From Aureispira sp. CCB-QB1 (GTDB lineage Bacteria > Bacteroidota > Bacteroidia > Chitinophagales > Saprospiraceae): a stretch of DNA of 64,000 bases. The DNA is taken from assembly GCF_000724545.1 (NCBI RefSeq), contig NZ_JHBV01000043.1:124001-188000 (forward strand), given 5' to 3'. The position numbers were made by a program, and so were the translations under genes. The notes under the pieces are model-generated. The model saw only the letters and a program-made list of their open reading frames with translations, did not search any database and was not told where the DNA came from. This document shows positions 45,296 through 53,190 of this stretch, piece after piece (position 1 is the first letter of the stretch; each line of letters opens with the position of its first letter).

Positions 45296-45895
45296 TTAGT
45301 TATAATCTAAAGTATCAGCATCTTGGTCGTTTGAATTTTTTGAAAACGGAAGAGATTGAGCCAGCACACAATAAGTACGACTAAAACGATCGTGTATGGC
45401 CTGTTTTTTTTCGTCTAATAAGATAGCAGAACAAGAGAAGATAAAGAAAAAGGTAGTCATCTGTATAGTTGCATCTCTACCTATATTAGAGGTTTGTTCT
45501 AAATTTTGAAACTCTTCTAATGTATGTGCAGCATAAAAACCATCGATATTAAACAGCGCAAATGTAGAAAAAAGTAAACTCAAACTTACCGCAAAATAAG
45601 GCAGAAATCGCAAGGCTGCTTGGTTAAAAGAAAGTGCTTCAAAATTTTCATCTACAACACGGATTTTAAGAGCCATTTTGCCTAAAGTTGCGCCGTATTT
45701 CCATTCCATGACAGGTTTGTAAATCCACCAAATAACAGTAATTAGAATACTTAAGCTGAGTACTTTAAATGAGATGGTATTTAAGTTATTTAATATGTTT
45801 AAGGGGATAAATACTAAGCAATCAACGATAAAAGCATACATACGTTGTAGAAAAGTAGCATAAACTACAGGGGTATTGGAAGATGTTTGATTCAT
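45296..45895 (-). CDS. RDD family membrane protein
   Basis: This 199-residue protein has the RDD pattern: an early helix with acidic residue (MYAFIVDCLVFIPLNIL), a second helix (LSILITVIWWIYKPVMEW), the sequence GATLGKMALKIRVVDE with conserved lysine and arginine, and two further helices. RDD proteins sit in the inner membrane, and some are Na+/H+ antiporters, but most are uncharacterised. ATG at 45895 is used; ATG at 45916 and a TTG at 45973 are upstream alternatives, the latter overlapping a -7-like element (TACCTTTG, minus strand, 45963-45956). The WD40-caspase gene begins 4 nt after the stop. Confidence 0.85.
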   Translation of the reverse strand: MNQTSSNTPVVYATFLQRMYAFIVDCLVFIPLNILNNLNTISFKVLSLSILITVIWWIYKPVMEWKYGATLGKMALKIRVVDENFEALSFNQAALRFLPYFAVSLSLLFSTFALFNIDGFYAAHTLEEFQNLEQTSNIGRDATIQMTTFFFIFSCSAILLDEKKQAIHDRFSRTYCVLAQSLPFSKNSNDQDADTLDYN

Positions 45896-46264
45896 CAATA
45901 CTATTTTGTTTTTCATTAGTCTAAAAAAAATAAGTCGTATATCATTTGTTTTTAACAAAGGTATACGACTCAAAATTAATAGAATTCTACAAAAAATAAG
46001 TTAATTGTATTTTAATACTTTAGAAAAGTAAAAAAGCTAAGTAAGAGGTCAGAAAAAATAAGAACAAAAAATGGGATTATTTTTTTGCTAGTCCAAGAAG
46101 AAAAAGGAAGGCTTAGCGAGCTAAGACAAGTTTTTCTGATGAAGCGTAGCGCAAAAAGAAGGCTGTTTTAGCTGCGCTGCTACTGCGTGGTACTTGTTAT
46201 TTTTTTGAACGATTACTTACCTTCTATCGAATGCCTAAAAAGGGGCAAAAAATAGGTAAAGATC
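45896..46264. other. Spacer with promoter-like element and family A repeat
   Basis: It contains a minus-strand -7-like TACCTTTG (45963-45956) for the RDD operon and a full family A element at 46038-46219. No gene. Confidence 0.65.
46038..46219 (-). mobile_element. Family A MITE-like element (182 bp), reverse orientation
   Basis: It runs from TAAGTAAGAGGTCAG to GAACGATTACTTA. Read on the minus strand it starts TAAGTAATCGTTCA and then follows the 48391 element through CGCAGTAGCAGCGCAGC, CCTTCTTTTTGC, CTTCATC and TTAGCTCGCTA. Its right third, with AAAAAATGGGATTATT, is shared with the short copy at 18205. Confidence 0.72.
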
Positions 46265-48298
46265 CTAAAAACGAACAGGTTTGTTTTTAGCTTGTTTTTC
46301 ACATTTTCGACAACACTGCTTGTAGTTTTTATTGGTGGTGTAAATGCTCACAATAGGAATATCTACAGCAATAAAAGCGCCCCAACGCCAACCACTTGTC
46401 TGAGTTTGTAGATTGCCATTGGTAACGGTTCTTAAATTAGGTCCCAATTGAGCGCCCACGCCAATAGAAATGGGGTACTTGGGAACACCATAGACCAAAT
46501 AGCCACCAGGGGCCAATACATTTTCAAATTTTAAATCAGGCAATTCACTGACATTATCATCCTCAAATCGGAATGCCGTTAAAGCACCAATATCTAAGAC
46601 AGAAGCTAAAAGACTGATAGAACCATAGTTTTTGAACCCCCAGTTGAATGTTACCCCAATTGGAGTGGCTACCGCATAGTATGGATTTGCGCCTACATTA
46701 TCTAAAATTTCTTGACCAGCAGATAGTCCGACATAGGCATTAAGGGCAATACTAAATTTAGAATACTTTTTAATCGCTGAACCACCTGGAGGCAATGCAA
46801 AAGCAGAAATAACATCCGAAACTTCTTCTGCTGTTTTAGCCTTTACAGCCGTAGCAATGAATGTTCCGTATTTTAGCATGACTTGGCGTTCGCAAGCAAA
46901 CTGACCTTCGGGCAATAATTTTTCTATGATAAATAAGGTATTAATTAAAGCAGAGGTATAATGTTTTTTACGAACTTCCAAAGCCATTCCATTGATGTCA
47001 CCAACTATGGTCATATAACGATAAACAATACTATCTTCTTTACTGGTTGCGCCCAAAATCTCTTTTTTAAACTCATACGTATACAACAACAAATCACAAA
47101 TATTTTGAGTGAAATCATAATATTCATCATACTCAAGTTCTTTGTCTGCATCTGTCATCGGTGCAGCATTTCTATCTCTTCGGCGATCATTAGCTTTGCG
47201 ACGCATATCTTTAGCCAAACGCTCTAAGGCTTTGGTTTTGTCCAAAAAAGCTTTGAAAGTATTGAGCAATCTACGAACACGCGGCGCATTTTCACGAACG
47301 CTCAAAGGTGCTAGATATTCCGCAAATGTTTTTTCACCCATTTGAATATCTTTACCTTGTTGATAAATTAGCCCTAGATAAAGTGTGGTGATAATTGGGT
47401 TTTGCAACATTTTAGTAACCTTTTCGGGTTCTACCCAATACCCATTGTCGTCTTTGTTTTCAAGAGATTTAGAAAGCAAGCCCAAAACTTGCAAACTGCT
47501 TTGTAAGACAGGAACAAATTTAGAGCTATCGACTTCGGGCGTTATCGTATGCAGGTAAGCATCATCAGCTAAATAATTAATAATATCAGAAGGAGTTGTT
47601 TTATCATAAAATAACTCAATAACTTTAAAAAAGTCACTCATCATATGTCGAACAACAGTGTTTTTAATTCTAGAAGATTGTTGAACATAATCTTCGAGAT
47701 TATAGACCAAATCTTCCAAGTCTGCAAGAAAGCTTTCTCTTAGGACTTCCCAAAAAGCTTTGAACTGATAGATGTTTTCATCAATTTTAAGAAGTACTTT
47801 GGTTGTCGTAGGAAACAAAAACTGCATTTCTTCCGAACGCTGCACGATTTTTTGAAAATCTCTAAAGAATGCAATGGACAATTCTTGCTTGGTGCGTTTG
47901 ACTAAAAAGTCTGTCAAGCCCATTAAGAATGTAGAGCCTGGCAAGCCTAAGCCTGTACTTGCGCTTGCTAGGTCTCCAATAGCACGTTGTCCCGTTTTTC
48001 CACTAAAGACAACATCGCCTCCCAAAAGATCTGTTAGCATGGGGGCAATAAAAGGATTGTCACGATACGCATCGACAATCTCATCGTACGTTAGTCCTGA
48101 TTGAACCGTACTAAAGTTTCGAGCTAAAATTTCGTAAAAAGTCTCTACATCTTCTAAATCATACAGACCATAAGTGTCATAATCTACAAATTCGTGCAGT
48201 TTGAATGCATCGTGAATTGCTTGGGCTCGAACAGATTTGCCAAGCGTTCCAATGATTAATAGAGAGAAAAGGAGTTTCAAGTATGCCTTGTTTACCAT
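46265..48298 (-). CDS. Exported protein with predicted C-terminal outer-membrane barrel
   Basis: This 677-residue protein has a signal peptide (MVNKAYLKLLFSLLIIGTL, cleavage near VRAQ). Residues about 30-500 are helix-rich and soluble, with stretches such as FYEILARNFSTVQSGLTYDE and KAFWEVLRESFLADLEDLVY. From about residue 515 the sequence alternates hydrophobic strands and turns (KFSIALNAYVGLSAG; ATPIGVTFNWGFKNYGSISL; GGYLVYGVPKYPISIGVGAQ; WRWGAFIAVDIPIVSIYT) that look like an outer-membrane beta barrel. I know no family for it. It lies between the caspase-RDD operon and the CHAT gene on the same strand. Confidence 0.65.
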   Translation of the reverse strand: MVNKAYLKLLFSLLIIGTLGKSVRAQAIHDAFKLHEFVDYDTYGLYDLEDVETFYEILARNFSTVQSGLTYDEIVDAYRDNPFIAPMLTDLLGGDVVFSGKTGQRAIGDLASASTGLGLPGSTFLMGLTDFLVKRTKQELSIAFFRDFQKIVQRSEEMQFLFPTTTKVLLKIDENIYQFKAFWEVLRESFLADLEDLVYNLEDYVQQSSRIKNTVVRHMMSDFFKVIELFYDKTTPSDIINYLADDAYLHTITPEVDSSKFVPVLQSSLQVLGLLSKSLENKDDNGYWVEPEKVTKMLQNPIITTLYLGLIYQQGKDIQMGEKTFAEYLAPLSVRENAPRVRRLLNTFKAFLDKTKALERLAKDMRRKANDRRRDRNAAPMTDADKELEYDEYYDFTQNICDLLLYTYEFKKEILGATSKEDSIVYRYMTIVGDINGMALEVRKKHYTSALINTLFIIEKLLPEGQFACERQVMLKYGTFIATAVKAKTAEEVSDVISAFALPPGGSAIKKYSKFSIALNAYVGLSAGQEILDNVGANPYYAVATPIGVTFNWGFKNYGSISLLASVLDIGALTAFRFEDDNVSELPDLKFENVLAPGGYLVYGVPKYPISIGVGAQLGPNLRTVTNGNLQTQTSGWRWGAFIAVDIPIVSIYTTNKNYKQCCRKCEKQAKNKPVRF

Positions 48299-48648
48299 AG
48301 TTTTAAGTTTTTTGTTAAAAGGTTCTTTTGTATTGCAGTTCCGTTAAATACGCTGTAATAAACAGGTCAATAGGTTATTATTTGGATAGATAAGTAATCG
48401 TTCAGAAAAAATTCTATAAACCACGAAGTAGCAGCGCAGCTAAACAACCTTCTTTTTGCACTACTCTTCATCGGAAAAATTTGCTTTAGCTCGCTACCAC
48501 GCAGTAGCACCGCAGGTAAAACTGTACATTTCCTCTTCGATTAGCACTAAAAATAAGGCTATTTTTTGCCTATAATTTTTTATACCCACTTACTTATTGA
48601 TGATTATTACAAAAGAAATAACAGAACGCTATTCATTATTAGTGTTGT
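48299..48648. other. Spacer holding a family A element
   Basis: The element at 48391-48596 fills most of these 350 nt; no other feature is recognised. Confidence 0.7.
48391..48596 (+). mobile_element. Family A MITE-like element (206 bp), most complete copy
   Basis: It starts TAAGTAATCGTTCA and ends CCCACTTACTTA. It contains two core copies, 48421-48443 (CCACGAAGTAGCAGCGCAGC) and 48497-48516 (CCACGCAGTAGCACCGCAGG), with TTCTTTTTGCACT and CTTCATC between them. The first half matches the element at 46038 and the second half that at 32321. Confidence 0.75.
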
Positions 48649-51600
48649 TTATTCAATCAATAAAAAAGCCGCCCAATAGTAAGGGTTTCTATAGCGTTTT
48701 CGCATCGTGTGTTGTGCTTCTTCAAAAGCTTGGTGTGCAGATTTGCCGTTGATATACCCTTGGTAAAACAACTGCATTAATTCGGATGTTTGAGCATCTG
48801 GAACTTTCCACAAACTAATTAATAATTGCTTGGCACCAGCAGTTTTGAAAGCACGACGCAAGCCCATGATACCTTCATTGTTATCAATATCTCCACGCCC
48901 TGTTTCACAGGCAGATAGAACGACCAAATCTGTATTAAACAAGTCCATATTGGCAACCTCTAGAGCTGTCAATATACCATCGTCCAGCCCTTCTATCTCT
49001 GCTCCTCCTTTCCACACACGATTGATACCTGCTAACGCTAGCCCTGAACGTAATAAGGGATTGGACAGATTAGCAATTTTATCTTCTAATGTGGCTAATT
49101 TTTTGGGGTTAAGCCAACTGTCATCGTCTTCATCGGAGGTAGGGGTGGGAAAGAAGTAACCATGTGTGGCAATGTGAAGAATGGTAGGCGAGTTATCTGC
49201 TAAAATTTCTAAATTTTCTTCTGTGGCTAAGGTATCGGTTAATAAATTAACGACCCATCCTTCTGGAAAAACATTGGATATCGCATTAACTTCTTCTAAC
49301 GTACCAGGGAGGTAATTAAAATCTTCACCTCTAGCCCCTCTAGAGTAAGCCAAATCCTCTTCGCTTAATTCTCTTTCTTCAAATGCTTTTTCTAAGTTTA
49401 ATTCAGGAATATCGTTGCGTTGCGCCAAGTTTTGGATTTCTTCTTCTGTGAAGGTAAACTTTACCCCTCCAACGAGCCCCACATTGGTGACTCCTGGGCT
49501 TAGTTTGCCTACTTGCGGGTTTAGCAAATCACGGAGTGAACTGTAGTAGTGAATGGACCAATCATCCATAATACGGCGTTGGTCATAATCGCTTGTTCGC
49601 AAAGTACCAAAGGCAATTTTACTGAGAATTCCTCCAGGACAAATATGCAACCGTTTGGCATCTAGTACATAAGGCAACAACGGCTCCCAAACCAATTGGT
49701 ACAAATAACGACTTTCCAACTCATCTGTAATATAATTGATGGTATTGGGGGCAATATCTGGTGCCAAGACATCTCCCAATTCTTCTTCTGTTGCCAAGCG
49801 AACAAAGATAGGAGCTTCGTAGTTAGAACCAATAACAGCAGCATAGTAAACGGCAGTTTCATAACCACTTTCGTCTACTTGATCTACAATTAAAAAATCA
49901 ATAGCAAGGGCTGAACTATCTGGAGTTTCTACAGCTTTTAAGATTTGTTTTAGTTGATAAAAATTAAGTTGTTTATTATTCTTACCAAAGTAATCTCTCA
50001 AATCTTTAGAGGTCACCCCAATCTCTTTTTCTAGGTCAACAATTTGCGCACTAATATCGTTTTGTTTGTCTAAGGGCAGCGATGTAGATCTGGCCAACAC
50101 TTTTCGAAGTGCTTGCATTTCGTGGCATTTTTTCTTGAGAACTGTATTTTCTGTTTCATTACAAATACTTTGTAAATTGGTGGATGTTTCTAAGGCCAGC
50201 CCCTTGACAGTCAAGTGTGCATTAAAGGCAGCTAAAGTTAAGGTGCTGTCTTTTCTAGGTAGCGCAAAATTAAAAAACGAATTCAGACGCTTAGAGATAG
50301 GATTTAAAAATAACAGGCGTTCTTTTTCTGCTAAATTGTTGTAGTTGGCTTCCAATCGTTTCAAATCAATCTGCAAAGCATCTTTATAATAGATAGCAGC
50401 CATAGAATCTTGTTCAAGGTTCTCATAGAACTGAGCAAAGGCAAGGTTCAAATTGGCCAACTCGTCTCTATCTCTAATTTTTTGTATAGCAGTTTTATAA
50501 TAATAAATAGCCTGAGCTGTATCTCCTTTTAATTCTGCTAAATAGGCTAGGTCAGACTGGAGCGAAATATCTTTTTGGAAAGAAACGGGTGTTCTTTTAT
50601 CATTTTCAAAAGCTTTAATATCATTGTAGTAACTTTCTGCTAACTCTATATAACCGTTGTTTAAATGTATTCGCCCAATATGTCGTTGAATTTTAATGTA
50701 AAGTAGTGCCATGTCAAAATTTTCATAGCGACTAAGGCTCGGATTATAAATTTCTGCCGTAGCCAAAGCACTCATGGCATTATCAAATGATTTCATAGCG
50801 ATTTCGGGCTTCCCTTTTTGATAAGCAATCAATCCTAAATCGTCCAAGCATTTAGCAATAAAAACAAATTCTCTTTCTTTGATAGCTTGATTGACAGTTT
50901 GATAGTATAACAGAGCAGCTTTGTTAAGACGACCTGTTTTTCGATAAATTCTAGCCAAATTATAAGAAGCTTCAATGATCGTAAGAATGGTCTTTTTTTG
51001 CTTAGGTCGTTCTTCGTAATAATTGATGAGCGAACGATAATAACTTTCCGCTGAAACTAAACGCTCATTTTTGTAATGCCAATCGGCATATTTTTTTAAG
51101 TATTTGAGATAATCAAAGCCAATGCCTTGGTCTTGCTTTAAAATTTTTAATTCCTCTTCAAAAAAGAAGGCACTTTCTTCGGGAGTCCATGGGTCATATT
51201 GCTCCAAGTTGCCGATGATTCTCCTAACAAGAACTTCATATTCATAACTTTTGCCTTCTAAGTTGCTGTAAGTATCCAAAATTCGTTTGTATGCCAAAAA
51301 AGCTTCTCTAGGATGCCCAGGATCGCTTTTACTATAAAAATACCCATCAGCAATCAATTCTAATGCATTGTTATATTCAACACTATAGTTTGTAAACTCT
51401 TTGGCGATACTATCTAGTGGTGCTCTTAATAATTCTTTTAGGGGTTCTATCGGATATGTTTTAGGAAGATAGGCGATAAGTGTGTAACTAATTCCTGCAG
51501 GGTCACTTTTGAACAAAGAGTCAAGCCAAGGCGTCGCCACGTAATAATTTGAGGTGTCTAGTTTTCGAATGCCTTTAAACAAAAGATTTTCTCCATCTCT

Positions 51601-53010
51601 ACCAAAGTCATATTCTTTGAGATAGTACCAAGCTGCTTGAAACATAGCTCCAATATATTCCTTGCTATTTTGACCATAGACCGATTTCATAACTCGCAAA
51701 TTGCGTTCTTGGATAACATATATTTTCCAAGGGTGCACAACCTTTTTTATGTACTGCTCAAAAAGAGTTGGGCTACGATCAATAGGAAGTTCTATTGCAA
51801 GTTCGTCAAGCAAATTAAAGGCTTTTTGGTAGAGCTTTAGAGCATTTTTATCACTTCCATCCAAGGCTTCTAGGTTCGCTAATTGAATCAAAGCACCTAC
51901 ATATTGCTCACTTTTACCAAATTCCACTTCAATCTGTTTTACAATACTCTCTTGAATGGCAATTTTCTTTTCTTCATTGGTCAAATCCCAAGTGTCTTGA
52001 ATGGCTTTGACAATAATATAATATTGCCCTTTTTTACCTCCATGGTGTGTTTCTAAGTCTTTTAAGACCAATTTGAAAATTCGATCAGAATCATAATAAA
52101 TAAAGGTAGCATCGTCTGCGAGCTGTAGAAAAGGACGAAGGTCTGTAATAAAAGTATCACTAGCAGTTTCGTGTCGTTTGATTCTATCCATGATATCTTT
52201 TTCCAAAAGATAGAACTTTTTCATTTTAGGGTTAAACGTAGCAAAAGCCTTTTTGTATTTGGGGTGTTTTTTGCCGAGTTTTGCTTCGTAGATGTCTAAG
52301 GCATCTGCCAGCCAAGTGTAAGCCGTATCAATATACATATACTCGAAATATCGGATGTCGCTATGTATGATAATATCTGCAAAAGCAGTTATTTTATCGG
52401 CTAACTCAATACTATCAATAGGAGGAGAGAAGGCTTCTTGAACCTGAAGTTGTTGTTCAATAAAAGCAATAATGTCTGTAGGTAAATATTCAGACATGTT
52501 TTGATAGATTGGAGTACGCTTCTCTTTAGGTAATTTGGGTAAAATTTTATAGGCTTGGTAAGCATACTCGTAGGCATCGCCAGATTCTTGATCTAAGAGG
52601 TAAATTTTAGCGCGTTGCAAAAGTGCTTTGACATAAGAAACGGATAGCTTTTTATTGGCTTTTTCAAGTTCTTCAAGTGTCAAATCAGCATCAATTAATC
52701 GGGCTTGATGTTCTGAAAGTTGTGCCAAAGATTCTAAGTATAGATTACTTTTCGAGCCTTTTTCTTTTCGAATAATTCGAAGACCAATAGCTGCCCAAAT
52801 TCGAGCTTCGTCTTGGTTGTTTTCATCTTGATAATATAATAGCGCCAGATTTAAAGCTGCTTTGCCATATTCGATGTGTTCCTTGCTATATAGGGTCTGA
52901 GCTTCGGATAATTCTTGTTGTGCTTTGGTTAAGGCTTGCGGGCTTACTTGACTATGCGAATACTGAACAACCAAACAAAAGAATAGAGAGAGTAAAAGTT
53001 TGCTATGCAT
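48649..53010 (-). CDS. Exported TPR-CHAT caspase-fold protease
   Basis: This 1453-residue protein has a signal peptide (MHSKLLLSLFFCLVVQYSHS). TPR-like helical repeats fill about residues 30-930 (LAYLAELKGDTAQAIYYYKT, YNLARIYRKTGRLNKAALLY, AYQKGKPEIAMKSFDNAMSA). The C-terminal 400 or so residues are a CHAT domain: LHICPGGILSKIAFGTL, H1283 (LHIATHGYFF), C1368 (VVLSACETG) and KTAGAKQLLISLWKVPD. CHAT is the family of separase-like and TPR-CHAT bacterial proteases such as the one activated with gRAMP effectors, but those act in the cytoplasm and this one appears exported. No adjacent CRISPR or partner nuclease. It may act with the caspase operon downstream. Confidence 0.88.
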   Translation of the reverse strand: MHSKLLLSLFFCLVVQYSHSQVSPQALTKAQQELSEAQTLYSKEHIEYGKAALNLALLYYQDENNQDEARIWAAIGLRIIRKEKGSKSNLYLESLAQLSEHQARLIDADLTLEELEKANKKLSVSYVKALLQRAKIYLLDQESGDAYEYAYQAYKILPKLPKEKRTPIYQNMSEYLPTDIIAFIEQQLQVQEAFSPPIDSIELADKITAFADIIIHSDIRYFEYMYIDTAYTWLADALDIYEAKLGKKHPKYKKAFATFNPKMKKFYLLEKDIMDRIKRHETASDTFITDLRPFLQLADDATFIYYDSDRIFKLVLKDLETHHGGKKGQYYIIVKAIQDTWDLTNEEKKIAIQESIVKQIEVEFGKSEQYVGALIQLANLEALDGSDKNALKLYQKAFNLLDELAIELPIDRSPTLFEQYIKKVVHPWKIYVIQERNLRVMKSVYGQNSKEYIGAMFQAAWYYLKEYDFGRDGENLLFKGIRKLDTSNYYVATPWLDSLFKSDPAGISYTLIAYLPKTYPIEPLKELLRAPLDSIAKEFTNYSVEYNNALELIADGYFYSKSDPGHPREAFLAYKRILDTYSNLEGKSYEYEVLVRRIIGNLEQYDPWTPEESAFFFEEELKILKQDQGIGFDYLKYLKKYADWHYKNERLVSAESYYRSLINYYEERPKQKKTILTIIEASYNLARIYRKTGRLNKAALLYYQTVNQAIKEREFVFIAKCLDDLGLIAYQKGKPEIAMKSFDNAMSALATAEIYNPSLSRYENFDMALLYIKIQRHIGRIHLNNGYIELAESYYNDIKAFENDKRTPVSFQKDISLQSDLAYLAELKGDTAQAIYYYKTAIQKIRDRDELANLNLAFAQFYENLEQDSMAAIYYKDALQIDLKRLEANYNNLAEKERLLFLNPISKRLNSFFNFALPRKDSTLTLAAFNAHLTVKGLALETSTNLQSICNETENTVLKKKCHEMQALRKVLARSTSLPLDKQNDISAQIVDLEKEIGVTSKDLRDYFGKNNKQLNFYQLKQILKAVETPDSSALAIDFLIVDQVDESGYETAVYYAAVIGSNYEAPIFVRLATEEELGDVLAPDIAPNTINYITDELESRYLYQLVWEPLLPYVLDAKRLHICPGGILSKIAFGTLRTSDYDQRRIMDDWSIHYYSSLRDLLNPQVGKLSPGVTNVGLVGGVKFTFTEEEIQNLAQRNDIPELNLEKAFEERELSEEDLAYSRGARGEDFNYLPGTLEEVNAISNVFPEGWVVNLLTDTLATEENLEILADNSPTILHIATHGYFFPTPTSDEDDDSWLNPKKLATLEDKIANLSNPLLRSGLALAGINRVWKGGAEIEGLDDGILTALEVANMDLFNTDLVVLSACETGRGDIDNNEGIMGLRRAFKTAGAKQLLISLWKVPDAQTSELMQLFYQGYINGKSAHQAFEEAQHTMRKRYRNPYYWAAFLLIE

Positions 53011-53085
53011 GAGTGGAGAATTATAATCATTTTAGAGGTTAGAGTATAAATTTAGAACTTTTTGCTTAAAATGTCCTTTTTTGGT

Positions 53086-53121
53086 AAAAAAAAGACGCTC
53101 TATTTTGAACAGAACGTCTCT
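53086..53121 (-). terminator. Rho-independent terminator after the M43 protease gene
   Basis: Read on the minus strand, a 9-bp stem (53119-53111 with 53101-53093, one G-T pair) is followed by a run of T. It lies about 70 nt after the stop at 53191. Confidence 0.7.
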
Positions 53122-53190
53122 TGATAATCATATTTTTAACAAAAAAATCGTTGCGTAAAACGATTACTAACCTAATATAAGTAGCAATGT

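Noticed and set aside
48649-53010. TPR-CHAT as part of a type III-E CRISPR (Craspase) system
   Set aside because: No gRAMP effector, CRISPR array or cas1/2 nearby, and the protein has a signal peptide.
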